Part shown: positions 14,965-28,861 of the stretch, one piece after another
How the letters are laid out: every line of letters starts with the position of its first letter
Position numbering within the stretch: position 1 is the stretch's first letter
DNA from: Sinohyriopsis cumingii
Taxonomy: Eukaryota; Mollusca; Bivalvia; Unionida; Unionidae
Assembly: GCA_028554795.2 (NCBI GenBank)
Contig: CM068825.1
Location: 98,263,451 to 98,327,450, forward strand
Length of the DNA: 64,000 nt
Direction of reading: 5' to 3'
The notes under the pieces: model-generated
Told to the model about the DNA's origin: nothing
Databases searched by the model: none
What the model saw: the letters and a program-made list of their open reading frames with translations, nothing else
Translations under genes and position numbers: made by a program

Positions 14965-16885
14965 TTGCTGGTAATAATTACCTCAAACCTCAAATATGTT
15001 ATAAATCACCAACTGCAATGCAATAACATATATATTATTGTTTAAAGGTTATAAATCGTATTTAAATTGTTTGAACATTAATGGTGATACGTGTAAGCGA
15101 TTGTGCAACATTCGCGGCAAAAATGGAGGACCGTTTCCGAGAGGCCTTTTTTCTCATAAGCCTGTACATCTGAACAGATAAACGAGTGCAAAAAAGTTTC
15201 ATCCTGCGTGATATGAAATGTGCATAATATTTAGAATATGTAAATAAATGTATTAGTTGATCCTAAGTTTGCCTTTACCGTTTCAATAAATTTTAATACA
15301 AACAAACATTTTTTACGTAAAGTTTCGTTCAAGTCAATCGATATTTTGCATGGTGAAATGAACAGACAGTTTACAGAAAGTTACTGGATTCACGGCTTAG
15401 ATACTTGGTATCCACATGACCTTAATGATAAAGCATTATATAAAATTGAATAGAATATTGCATACATATGTATCAATTATAAATATATACTTGCATGGAT
15501 GTCTTTTTTATCTATATTTTGATTTTTTTTTAAATCCATTTTCATTTACATAATCAAGTATCCCTTCCTCATTTTTAAACAATTAACAAATAATGGCTGT
15601 TAAATAAAGCTTTTTTGCTTTCAAAGGGAAATGTGATGGAAATGCATTATGTTGATTAATAATAACAAATTTATTGACAAATATTGCAAGCTTTCATTAA
15701 TTTTAAACAGTTTCACAGAACTGGAAACGGAGAGGAGCATACAGAAAACGTGACAAAATACCGGAATGTGTACAAAATCAAGAGGAAGTTTTATATGCCA
15801 TTTTCTTTGGGTATATGAAAAACTATCCTAAAAATGTTTGTTCCACTTCCCGTAGTTGCTGTTCTGTGCTGATCAAAAACAGGATACTAATTTAAACAAC
15901 CATTTAAAGTAGGCAAAAATAACAATTTGTATTGTTTTTAAAAAGTTGACTTAGTACTTAAATTTTACAAAAATCCTCGTTTATGGCATGTGCTGTCGAA
16001 CGAAACGCTTATACTCTTTGAAAAGAGAATCTGAACGTTCAGGGTGCACCTTAGAAGGAGAGGATACATAAGGATCTACATTTAGAAGGTTGTTGACAAA
16101 ACTTGACTCCTCTATAGAGGGTCCCTGCTGACACACAAAACCACGAAAACCAACAAACATGCCACCTTAGTGGTTACTTTCCATCCCGACTCTCCAAACT
16201 TATAAGAGATCATTAATAAGCATTGGTACCATATCGAATCCTACGAACGTCTGAAGAGCATATTTTCAAAAGTTCCTATGGTTGCATACCGTAGACCTAA
16301 AAATCTGATGGAGCAACTGGTACGTGCCAAGGTAACTTCAGACAAGGCCACATTTTCAGGCGCACGCTGCTGCATAGAGCAGCGTTGCTTAATATACAAA
16401 CATAGGTCCGAGAACAAATGACGCTTCAATGTCAATCAGAAGTTAGGGCGTGGAACAAAATAATATGTATCTTCTAACATGCAAATTCTATGCTATTTAA
16501 TATGTTGGCGAACCCGTCGATTTCAGAAAACGAATGAAATGCCCACAAGACCCAAATTCGCAACGAAAATCAACGCGAACGTCGCCAACCACTATACCTT
16601 GACTGGCCATTCAGATTAGTCACTCGAGATGTTAAAGACCGAATCTAACCTGGATAGACCGATACAGAAGAAACGTGTAAGGAGCTATACTATATACTAT
16701 AATTGACACTCATGGGGAGTTTGGTCTTAATAAAAACGTCTAACATTCCCAATGCAGTCCTATCAAAACTACAGTCAGGCATTAATTTATCACATTTACG
16801 CAAATTTTGCTACAATATGTACCCAAAGAAACATTCTTCAACTCTTTAGATCTACTGTTATTAATATGACTATTACTATTATTCT
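13947..16885. other. Gene-poor AT-rich sequence
   Basis: Contains the (GT)n tract at 14,171-14,203 and an (AAT)n tract at 14,911-14,962. Low-complexity frames cross these tracts. I see no gene. Confidence 0.5.
14876..14962. repeat. (AAT)n microsatellite
   Basis: Imperfect then perfect AAT repeats; they create an artificial poly-isoleucine frame on the minus strand. Confidence 0.95.
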
Positions 16886-16936
16886 TGCTTCTTCTTCTTG
16901 TTGCTGTTGTTGTTGTTGTTGTTGTTATTATTATTA
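16886..16936. repeat. TTC/TTG/TTA trinucleotide tract
   Basis: A compound trinucleotide run that yields poly-Cys/Tyr frames on the plus strand and poly-Thr frames on the minus strand; not a gene. Confidence 0.9.
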
Positions 16937-19228
<2,292 letters not shown>

Positions 19229-19591
19229 TTTATTCTCAAGGTCGAAAAAAGTCTTCCATTGTCTTCTTTGTGTGTCCTTGCGTATCTTTGCAAAAATACT
19301 AAATTGTACACATATCTCCAATCAATACGTGCTGAATAAATCAGACTGCAAAAACTAACATTACATATTAAAGTTTAAAAAAATATTATCTCCATTTTGA
19401 TTTCCAGATACAACCGACCATACATGAGTAACAACATTCCTCCAGTCTTTTCTAATTTAGGCCCAAATACAGAGGAGTACACGACGAACAGACTTATTAA
19501 ATTCCGTATTTAAGAAGTGAATTCTTACAGAAATTTCTTTTATTAATTTGTTTGCACGACTCGTGTTTAGAACAGTGCCTTAGTTTCGACT

Positions 19592-19696
19592 ACATCGTGA
19601 CTAATTCTATTTTAATAATTGAACAATGAACGTTCACCCCTCCATCGTGACTAATTCTATTTTAATAATTGAACAATGAACATTCACCCCTCCATG
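19592..19696. repeat. 52-bp tandem duplication upstream of Ig gene
   Basis: The segment ATCGTGACTAATTCTATTTT through CACCCCTCC occurs twice back to back, differing at one base (CGTTCACC against CATTCACC). It ends about 115 bp before the likely start codon of the Ig-superfamily gene and may lie in its promoter or 5' UTR. Confidence 0.85.
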
Positions 19697-19809
19697 TTGG
19701 CGCATGAGTAATGTTGCAATTACAGTTTTCAAATTAAGCTTTGTGACATGCATGGAGGAGTAAAGAAAACATCGTACAAAGTTTATTAATTTGTGACATT
19801 GGCAATCGG

Positions 19810-20200
19810 ATGGAGAGAACAATTATACGTGAAGAGACTGTGATGTATATTATTTATTTAGTGCTTTTCTACATAGCATTAAATAATATCTCTGAAGGTA
19901 GGACAATTCAAGCCATAATTGGAAGAAATGCATCATTTTCTTTTACGTTCACTAATTCGATTATAAAAGATGATATACGGATATTTCATCATACGTCACT
20001 GATCTTTGAGGTGCGGCAAAATACTTATAAATTTAGGAGATATGAAAGAGAACGAATTTCTCTGGTCATAGCTGCAGGCGAAAGAATCGTTCTGAACCTA
20101 ACCTTGTTCAATATCACACAAGAGGATCAGGGCACATACACAGTGAAATCAGCATGGAATATGGAGGAGTTCGACGATAGTGTTGTTCTACAAACATTTG
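19810..20200 (+). CDS. Ig-superfamily receptor, exon 1 (signal peptide + V-like Ig domain)
   Basis: First coding exon of a predicted cell-surface receptor. ATG at 19,810 or, better placed for a signal peptide, at 19,843, which is followed by the hydrophobic stretch YIIYLVLFYIALNNI. A V-like Ig domain follows, ending in the family's F-strand pattern (ITQEDQGTYTV). The usual cysteine pair is absent, as in some V-like domains. Potential N-glycosylation sites include NAS, NLT and NIT. The frame ends at a GT donor (G|GTATGT at 20,201), leaving phase 1, which matches all later exons. The open frame past the donor is intronic minisatellite. Domain layout suggests a SLAM/2B4-like or other lineage-specific adhesion or immune receptor; ligand and function are unknown. 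Confidence 0.75.
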
Positions 20201-20227
20201 GTATGTATCTCTTGCTAGGACAGACCG

Positions 20228-20520
20228 GGTGCATTTATTTATTGAAGGGTTTATGTTGCTAGGATAAACTGGGTGCATTTATTTATTGAAGATTTTCTGT
20301 TGCTATTATAATCTGGGTGTATTATTTATCAAAGGGTTTATGTTGCTAGGATCAACTGGTGTATTTGTTTATTGAAGAGTTTCTGTTGCTATGATAGAAT
20401 GGGTGTATTTATTTACTGAAGGGTTTATGTTGCTAGGATCAACTTGTGTATTTGTTTATTGAATGGTTTCTGTTGCTATGATAGAATGGGTGCATTTATT
20501 TATTGAAGGGTTCTGTCACA
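20228..20520. repeat. Intronic minisatellite (~60-bp unit)
   Basis: About five imperfect copies of a unit containing TATTTATTTATTGAAGGGTT followed by TATGTTGCTAGGATCAACTG. It starts just after the exon 1 donor. Confidence 0.85.
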
Positions 20521-20807
20521 AAATGTAGCAGCAGATTTGGTGCAGGCAAAAAAAAATAATTTCCCCATTGTTTTGTATAAAAATCGTGCAGTAAAAATAT
20601 TATCCCAAAAAGTAATGATCGCTTAATTTAATGTTTGATTGCGGTTGTTTCAGGTAAAATTGACACATGCGACTATAAAACCTCTAACAGCACGTTTTTT
20701 ATTTTTAAGTAAGAATAGATATATGTATAGTTGCTTCACAAGGTATGTCATTATCTGCATAAAGGCGTCAAACTTATCTATAGGCTCTTATATGTAACCA
20801 CCCGCAT

Positions 20808-21545
20808 TTGTCTTTCTGTGCCTCCAAACAAGAGGTCGTGAGTTCTAAACTCGCTGAGGCACCCCAATTTGTTTCAATTTTTTTAAAGAAAAAAAATTGT
20901 ATTGTTATGTTCAAACTTTCTTTTAAACTCGATAGTTCCAATATTTTAAAAACTTTTTTTTACAATTTTTATCCTGAAACTTTCTTTTTTATTATTTATT
21001 TCATACCCTAACATCTATAATCCTAAGGCATGCAGATTAAGGTCTTCTAGCAGAACAAAACTAAAACATTTTAGGGGTAATTTATAATTTGTACACAAAT
21101 TATCGAGTTTCTGTTGCATAAACAAGAGTAAAAATTATTTATACCGACATGCAAAAACGAACCTTGCACCAAGTGATGCCAATTTTCCTATTGGCTTTAT
21201 GTGTTTTGCGGCTGCCAAACAAGAGCTAGCGAGTTCGAAACTCGCGGCATCCGTATTTTTTGCTTACTTATTTATGTTCAAACTTTTTTGTAAGCTCGCG
21301 CATCACAATTTAAAAAAAAATATTTTTAATATTGAAACATTCTTTATTCATTATTTTTTTTCGTAACTCACTATTAAAAACCGAAGGCATACTGATTAGG
21401 TTATGATAGTAGAACAAAACAGCAAAAAATTATAACGGAAATGTATAACTTAAAATTGAAATTATCGAGTTTCTGTGATATAAACAATAGGCAAACTTCT
21501 CTGTACCGACATTCGAAACTGGACCTCGCACCAAGTGATGTCAAT
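20808..21545. repeat. Two tandem ~365-bp units with a tRNA-like T-arm
   Basis: Unit 1 is about 20,808-21,183 and unit 2 about 21,190-21,545. Both start near CAAACAAGAG and end near CACCAAGTGATG(C/T)CAATT. Each has a T-arm/box-B-like segment: unit 2 has stem GCGAG, loop TTCGAAA, stem CTCGC, and unit 1 has GTGAG, TTCTAAA, CTCGC. This suggests a tRNA-derived SINE or tandem repeat. I could not find a matching box A. Confidence 0.6.
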
Positions 21546-21781
21546 TGAAGAGAAGACAATGTTCAGTCATTCCTGCATTCGCAATCACGATTAACAAGTC
21601 ACAGAAACCGATATATGAACATGTTGGTATTTATTTGAGCGAGTCCGTGTTCTCTGGTAGACAGATTTATGTGGCATTATTGCGATCCGAAAATCCAAAA
21701 ATATCAAAGTATACATCAAAGACAACTCTTCACAAGGTCCAGTGCCAGAAAATGACGAATTGTTCACTTCTAATGTTGTAA
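21545..21781 (+). pseudogene. Helitron helicase (Pif1-like) C-terminal fragment
   Basis: The frame starts with RRQCSVIPAFAITINKSQ and continues with VGIYLSESVFSGRQIYVALL. This corresponds to the last SF1/Pif1 helicase motifs of animal Helitron Rep-helicase proteins (FAMTINKSQGQT...VGIYL..PVFSHGQLYVALSR). Only the C-terminal tail survives and no RCR Rep domain is nearby. It abuts the tRNA-like tandem units. The canonical Helitron 3' end (hairpin plus CTRR) is not clearly visible. Confidence 0.65.
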
Positions 21782-22069
21782 AAGAAAGTGTGTAGGAGCA
21801 AGAAACACGAAATCAAATTAAAAAGAGTTTCCATTCCGCTTTATTGAAAATATGTTTTTCGATTTATTATGAGTCTCGTCCTAGTTCAATAATAACATGT
21901 ATTTGATATGTCCAAATGTGGGGTTTCAAACAATTACATAACACGATAAATTCGAATATATTTTCGCCTCTTATTCATGCTTATATGCGGTCATTCTTCT
22001 GTCTTGCAATACATTAAGATAAAATTTAAACCACATGCGTATGAATATAACTGAAAATATAATAAAGAT

Positions 22070-22146
22070 AAAAGTCAATTCATTCCAAATATCAACAACT
22101 AAATAGACTTTGTTTGAAATTCGCAAAGCATGATGTGTGCAATCAA
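22070..22146 (-). pseudogene. Conserved 25-codon block, copy 1
   Basis: Translates on the minus strand to a block ending in KVYLVVDIWNELTF. The duplicate at 37,810-37,888 gives KVYSVVDIWNELTF. Many nucleotide differences between the copies fall at third codon positions. This suggests a short exon under protein-level constraint before or after duplication. No family is recognised and no full gene is visible around it. Confidence 0.4.
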
Positions 22147-22381
22147 CTGAAATAAACAATGCGCAATATTTTTCTCTACGACTGGCATGCTTTAGTCGAC
22201 GGCTAAAAACTTGAAATCAGCCGATTGTTTTTTGGGGGTTATTTTTGCTGCTGTTTTTTTTGTGGGGGGGCGGGTCGCCTTTAAAAAAAATTCAAGATAT
22301 GAACATACTATAATTTGTGTGTTAAACAAATAAAAAGGATGTCAAATCAAGCAGGTATCTCCTTCGGACTTCGGACCAAGC

Positions 22382-22386
<5 letters not shown>

Positions 22387-22413
<27 letters not shown>

Positions 22414-22414
22414 C
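22387..22414. repeat. (GA)n microsatellite
   Basis: Short GA tract inside the segmental duplication; the paralogous position at 38,089-38,153 also holds a GA tract. Confidence 0.95.
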
Positions 22415-23139
22415 ACAAATTATTTGAAGATCATAATCACCTGATGAAAAACCCAATGATTAGTACAGAGGAACAATATATGTCAAATATACCTCTCTTT
22501 CGAGCGGGTCGGAATCGCGAGATCGAGTCAGCATTTAATCAGCGTGCGAAATTGTAGCAGGCCACCGGTCCGATGCCAGCCAATTTAACGGTGGACTGGG
22601 GCAAAAAATGAGTAGCTAGTCGGTCCGGCCAGTTAGATTTTTACACTTATCGAGTACATTTAATCTTCAAATTAGATAATTTATGACATGAAAAGAAATA
22701 TATAAAACCCAGTGAAAGCCTAAAGAAAAGTTACTTGCGTTTAGTATGTATTTATTAAATACTTGTAACTCCAAATAAAGACTCTAGTGTGTCTGATGAC
22801 ATACGTTACATCCGATTCCCAATATCAACGTGTTGAAGTATTTGGATGTATGTAGCCCAACAGAGGCTAAAACACCAGCTAAAAACGAACTATTTAAACG
22901 GAATACGACAATATTAAAATATAGTTGGGTTACAAAATTCTCTCCAAATATTAACACGGGATGCTGGCTGAGAACATGAAACTGTTGTTACAGTTCGTTC
23001 AGCTCAGCATCACGACTGAAATTGTCACGTGAGACTCTCAAAATTATCTTAATTTGTCGAATTCTATTCGATCATGAACAGTTTCAGCACCATTTGTATC
23101 AAGATACAGAAAAACACAACGCCTTCGATATATCCTGAA

Positions 23140-25396
23140 AACCTTTCTATTTTACTTGGATGAATTTTGAATGTCCAAAAAGTCTTTAGGGAGGTACATC
23201 TGTAAAGTCAAATATCGGATGATATAGTTGAAATTTAATATCACTTCAGAACTTGCATTTAGAAATGTTATTCCAAAAAGCCAAGGATCTAAACAAAGTA
23301 CAGCACCAAGCGTAAAAATCAAAACAATGTCCCTCCCACAACGCAATTTTAGCTCGAGACCAACTTTTCTCTTCTTTATATTTTTATTTTATCGTATGAA
23401 CTCAACCCAACACTAATTATCAGTTGAAGCCTTTTTAAGCGTGTTCACACAAAAAATAATGTTTTTCTAATCAAACTAACCACTATGCGTTCATGAGACT
23501 CTAATTTTACACTTGTATGTTTAAGCTTGATACACAGCATGATCACTTACCGGTATGCATTTTGAAGCCGTCAATCATTATTTCATGGCTGGTACCACCA
23601 CACATGACAAAAGTCTAAAACACACAAGCCTTCTTATCTGAAATTACCAAACACTTATACACGAGACTATCCGTTCAATTCCTCATACTACGAAACTTGG
23701 TCATAGCCATTTTACGAGACTAATCCATGCAACAATAAAGTCCCGTGAACACGATTCAGCATGAATAACGCATGTACCTTATAACTGGCTAATTACTCGG
23801 TTTGAGAATTGTCTTCCAAACACCAACTTCCCTTACTCAAACGAATGATCCTCAAAATCTAATAAAACTATAAACTGATATGTAAATATAAATCACATAT
23901 ACCCTAGGTTTGTTAAAACACCCACGCCTCCGAAAATTGTTCATCCCCGTGTGATCACAAACGTCATATCTTTGGTAATTAATCACAACTGATTACTCTT
24001 CGAGAATCATCTACCAGTTGAACTGCATTGCATCTCAACTTGTCTCTTCCATTTCGATGTAAAATATATAAAACCTTGACTTATCGCTAGTGCTAGCAAC
24101 AACATGGATCAGATTTATCATTTTTTTGGTTGATTTTGATGCTTGACTTAGTTCTCGAATATGTTCTTGCGTCTGTTAAAATTTCACGAGCTTTCTCGTT
24201 TTTCGGTTTATTATAAGCAATGAACTAAAATTATCATCAGGTCCTCTAGCACTCACTTTTTTCTCTACATTTGTATTTATTTATTAGTTATTTTGCTTAG
24301 TAGCATCCCTTGTGCTATCAGATAATCAATAACAATTCACTCAAAGAAATCGAATCAGGCTAGTCCTAGTCCATCTTTTGACTTTTCTGATCCTGAACAA
24401 CGAAATGAATAGGCGACCCACATAACCAATTGTAAGAAGGTCACAACTACCTCTTTTGCAGTACGCATTTTAATATCACAACCAGTAAAATTATCTCAAA
24501 GTTCTCTAAATCCCACTACTGCCGTCAGAAATTTATTTTGTTTAACGTCAAGGATCTAAAACAACCTCACTATCCAGAGCAAAACTAACATTAGTTACAC
24601 TAATAATACAAGAAAACAAATAGCGTCAAACCCACTGCGTGCGTTTCCCATGAGGTCGATGTTCCCCTATTTCCCGGGACCTCAAGATAAAAATGACCAC
24701 AACTAAATGGATTCTAAACTCTCCAATGACACAAATAATGTTATTCTAATCAAACTAACAACCACACATTCATGAGACACCAATTTCACTCTTGCGTACT
24801 TTTTCTTGCTTCACATTTGCATGATTCATAAGCTGTAAGCCATATTCATGGTATTCAATTCAATATGACGGCATTACGTCTTTTTCTGGCATCGTGCAGC
24901 TAAAGTGTAATTTACCCAATTCAGAACAACGTTCAATTTTGAAATTACCAGTAAACGATGTAAAAATAAAAATTACGAGTCTTTGTTTTGTTAATATGAA
25001 GCTGTATATACAAGTAATCCTTTGCTATAGACGTACACTTTGCGTCGGCCAATATAAAGTTTCGTTTAATAAAATGTTGTATTCGCTGGCACAAAGTTAC
25101 GTTATTGTGTATTATCAGAAATTCTATCCAAAGATTTTACGTATCTATTTATAGATATTGTCCAGGACTTTAGTGGTTCAAAACGTTCTCCCACCTGCAC
25201 GAACAACTCGAGCATGCAAGACTCATTATTTCCAACAATTGTGAGAAACAACAATAAAAAGAACAGTATAAACAGGATATCCATGACAAAAAGTATGAGA
25301 ACGCTTAGTATTAATTGTATGTGTCTGTATTTAACTCCTCAAAAATTTCGCCGTTTTTATTTTAATTTAAAACGTTAATTTTTCACATCTTTGCAG
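23140..25396. other. Remainder of Ig-gene intron 1
   Basis: AT-rich intron sequence leading to the exon 2 acceptor at 25,396. I see no gene or clear repeat. Confidence 0.6.
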
Positions 25397-25660
25397 ATGA
25401 ATCAATGATTCCAAGGATAGATGTATCTCGATATATCAGTTCAGACTCTTCTACAGTTTTACAGTGTTTCTCATCCAGATTATTTTCGGGAAAGTTCCTT
25501 TGGAAACTGAATTCATCGCTGATAGAGAACCGCAGTAGATACTCACAAAGCGACGATTCTCTTTGGATAAAAAATATAACAGCTGACGACCAATACAATT
25601 CATACACATGCAAGGAGCACGAGAGTGAATTGGAGAGTGATCCATATAGAATGATATTTT
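25397..25660 (+). CDS. Ig-superfamily receptor, exon 2 (Ig domain 2)
   Basis: A 264-nt exon between an acceptor (TTTGCAG at 25,396) and a donor (T|GTAAGT at 25,661), phase 1 at both ends. It encodes one Ig-like domain with the expected landmarks: B-strand Cys (STVLQCFSS), C-strand Trp (KFLWKL), and an F-strand DDQYNSYTC supplying the second Cys. Several NxS/T sites occur. It joins exon 1 in frame to make an Asp codon across the junction. A one-domain, symmetric-phase exon is typical of extracellular Ig domains in animals. Confidence 0.78.
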
Positions 25661-27253
25661 GTAAGTATATTTATTTTGTTATTTTAATTTTCTGATTACC
25701 ATAGCTCCTATTTTTCTTTGTGCTATCAACAAGGCAAGCAAGCATTTATTTATTTATATTTCTGTAGAGACAAATGTCTTTCTCTTGCGGTCTATCAATA
25801 ATGTGAATTTATATAGATTGAGAAATATAGAAAAGGTATGTATGACTTGAGGCTGGAAGCAGTTTAAAAAAAAAAAAGAATAATTAACAGTAAGTTGGAA
25901 AATTATGAAATAAGTGTTAAGTTTCTTTTATGTATTTTATTTGAGTACCAGTGTTTGTTGTTATCGTGGTTACTTCCAGCCACAAATGTAAAAGTCCAGC
26001 AAACAATATATTTCTTTTAAAAAATATAAATAACATGACCTCGTCAAAAATGAATAAAATGAAGTATTGATGAAAATTCTTTGCACGTAATTTACAAAAC
26101 GCTAGGTGGCTGACCCATAACTTTCACTGAATGAAAGTTGTAATGTCATTGTAATTGTTTGCTTATGCGTATTAGATAGTTTTTCTCGCAGCAAAATTGT
26201 ATCATTTCTCCTTAAACACTCGGTTGTGTTGGTTTAGATCATTGTTTACAAAATTCACGAAGTCATGCAAGGTTTAAGCACAAAAATTGAATCAGATTAA
26301 TTCCCGTTAACTTTTTGATACAAGTTCTGTGGTTGTATCTGTGCTACATAATATCGCGTTGACCACTGATATGGTACTTATTGTAGGACTATAAACATGT
26401 GAATAGGAAATCACTCAATTTGCACATAAAGACAACGAAGTAAATTCGAAACTTGTCAGGGTCTAAGAGTTTAAACTGAAACTATAGATTCTATCTCTTT
26501 TGGAGGATGTGCGCTCAGTCGATAATGTATGGGGGTTTAGTGTACGCAGGCAAATTAACGTGTGCCGAAACCCGAGTTGGATTCTCAGTAGGCACCAATT
26601 AAATCTAAGCTGCATGACAATATTCTTTTTATATATGTACGTATGTAAGATACCCCTTTGGGATCCAGGAAAGAGCTGTCTCTGCTGAGAAAGTATTATA
26701 AAAGAAAAAGAATATTACCAGACCTTACGCTGGGAGTTTCTCGTGTAAAGTTCAAACTGTCCTCCGCGGAATAGCATATGTGAGGTTTTATCATTGGATG
26801 TAGTAAGTAAAACACTACTACTAGTACAAGAACAACAATAACAACTACTACTACTACTACTAATAATAAATAAATAAATAAATAAATAAATAAAAGAAGA
26901 GCAAGAACTAGTGAAGCATGTTTGAGAGATGCAATATACAATACTATAATATCCTGCAAAAGATGACATAATACAGTTTTATCAACAATTTAATTTTTTA
27001 TGAGAAGTTAACATAAATGATTAAAAAGAAATATTTGGTAGCGCAAACAAACTATTCACTTGAAAATGATTGTTATACCTTTTCATCCAGAATACTTACC
27101 TTTGTTCATAATATTCATATTAAAGACATTCCTCGTGACATCCTGATGCAAACACCCTGCTGAATAATGCCCATTTGTATTTTCATAACTTTCTGATATA
27201 CTTTGTTATGTGATAGCCTACATTTAAAGTCTTTTTTTTTTTGTCCTTTTAAG
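25661..27253. other. Ig-gene intron 2
   Basis: 1.6-kb AT-rich intron with trinucleotide (ACT/AAT) and TAAA tracts at about 26,842-26,895, ending in a polypyrimidine run and AAG acceptor at 27,253. No other gene seen. Confidence 0.7.
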
Positions 27254-27484
27254 ATGGTCCAGACGAACTATTATTCGCCATAATAGATTCATTAACAATA
27301 TCTTGTTCTGCCGACTGCTTTCCACCATGTCAGATTCGCTGGAGTCATTCGAAAACTGACACACCAGGTGCATATTTGAGTCCTGAGCAGGCAAAAAAGG
27401 GTGGAATCTTCACGTGCCATGCCACGAATCCAATAAATTCCAACAAAACGATTTCGAATAAAATCGACATTAAAGGGAAGCCAG
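27254..27484 (+). CDS. Ig-superfamily receptor, exon 3 (Ig domain 3)
   Basis: A 231-nt, phase 1-1 exon with acceptor TTTTAAG and donor G|GTAGGA. Joined to exon 2 it creates the inter-domain motif YGPD. Landmarks are SCSADCFPPCQIRW (B-strand Cys, C-strand Trp) and GGIFTCHATNP (F-strand Cys). There are two extra cysteines before the Trp, which could form an additional disulfide. The next coding exon lies 33.6 kb downstream because the following intron has taken in several Polinton-type elements. Confidence 0.78.
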
Positions 27485-27602
27485 GTAGGAGTTATATTAA
27501 TCCCTATTCATGCTGGTGGAAGTAAGGTTTTCCTTGAATGAATTGGTGTGAGGAGACAATTAAGTAAACCTTAAATTATTATGATGAATTGTATTTTATT
27601 CG

Positions 27603-27705
<103 letters not shown>

Positions 27706-28121
27706 CGTAATGAGATATTGCATTCTATTAGTGGGAGAAAAATTATATACCACAGTGGCTTTTCACAATATGTCTGCCCATATGTATGTTGTTCAATATT
27801 CCAACCTGAATTTCTATATTTTAGGCTATTTCATTTTTCTTCTTCTGCCTTGCTTCCGTTGTCTTCCCCCACAACAGCATGCATGGATATTAAAATGTGT
27901 CAACTGTAGACCCTTCCTTTTCTTTCCTTGGTGTTTAGGAGAGGGATGTTTTCTGGCGAGTGACATCTTTGGTTCTTAAGGAGCACAAAAACACTGATAC
28001 CCAGGCTTTGTCTCAGGTCATTTTTATACTGGAACGCGTCGCCACTGATTGTCTTTACTTCGTATCAACTTGAGGACAGGCATCACACGTCGTGGAGGGG
28101 TTCGCAACGGACTAAATCGAG

Positions 28122-28794
28122 TCAGTTCTGGCTTGGAGCAGGTACTTTGTGAGCAGCGGAAACTGGCACTAAGGAAGAGGAGGAGGGTGTCACTCCTGGA
28201 GGAGAAGTTCTTGGAGACACGGGCTTCCGTGGTGTCATCAACGGAGAAGTGGATGAACCTGAGGCTACCGGGGACGCGGTCACCGTCTTTGCAGGTCGTG
28301 GTTTGCGAATGTATGGTTGCGTCCTAGCTGAAGTGCCTCTCTTGCGTGTTTTCTGTGGGCTTTTCTTTTTCTGAGGTGGTGACCTGGTCTTGACACCGTT
28401 GCTCTTTTTCTTCTTGGGGCTTCCTTTTGGCTTTTTTCTTGGGGAGAACTTTGGGAGCATTAGGATCCCATCTTAAGAGGGAGCGAATTATGACCCCTCC
28501 TAGAGTACCGCTCCCTCCAGGTTTCAAAATGATTTGCTTTTTGGTTGGAGTGTCGATGCGGGGATCGGCCAGTTGGGTCAAAGCGACTTTGTTTCTGTCA
28601 AAAAAGCGTTTGGTTTGATGAGGAATCTGAATGATGCCTTGCAGTAATTGACGTGCTGTCACCGTAAACCATCGTAAGACTTCTTTAAGACTGGCTTCTA
28701 AGACGTGAGCACGTATTTGTGGATTTTTTTCGCGACTGATACCATACAAGGTACGAATCAATTTGACGGGAAGATGAGACTGAAGGGACGTCAT
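28122..28794 (-). pseudogene. Conserved Polinton small protein with basic Ser/Pro tail, frameshifted
   Basis: ATG at 28,794 (MTSLQSHLPVK). The first ~115 residues show the pattern of a widespread Polinton protein: helical segments, then TKKQIILKPGGSG. The original frame runs to a stop at 28,324 but becomes atypical after about 28,440. From there another frame, open down to 28,122, gives a Lys/Ser/Pro-rich tail (KKKSPQKTRKRGTSA, then TSPPGVTPSSSS) that looks far more protein-like. The switch falls in an A-rich stretch (AAGAAAAAAGCC). I therefore read it as one gene of about 220 codons with one frameshift. Function is unknown; the basic tail could bind DNA in the virion. Confidence 0.6.
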
Positions 28795-28861
28795 GTTGAC
28801 GCTGTGTGAGACTGACAAAAAGTGTCTGAGGTTTTAATAGATTTTTTTTTGCTGAGTGAAG

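Larger units (their letters stand above)
20636..23130. repeat. Segmental duplication, copy 1
   Basis: Shares long diverged stretches, in order, with 37,465-38,900. Examples are a short exon-like block at 20,668-20,707 against 37,493-37,535, the block at 22,040-22,250, a GA tract with flanks at 22,340-22,680, and 22,795-23,130. Copy 1 carries an extra insertion at about 20,800-22,000 (tRNA-like tandem units and a Helitron fragment) that copy 2 lacks. Confidence 0.8.

Noticed and set aside
14727-14993. Poly-Ile frame
   Set aside because: Caused by the (AAT)n tract.
20808-21545. Functional tRNA genes
   Set aside because: Only a T-arm-like segment is present; no acceptor, D or anticodon arms could be drawn.
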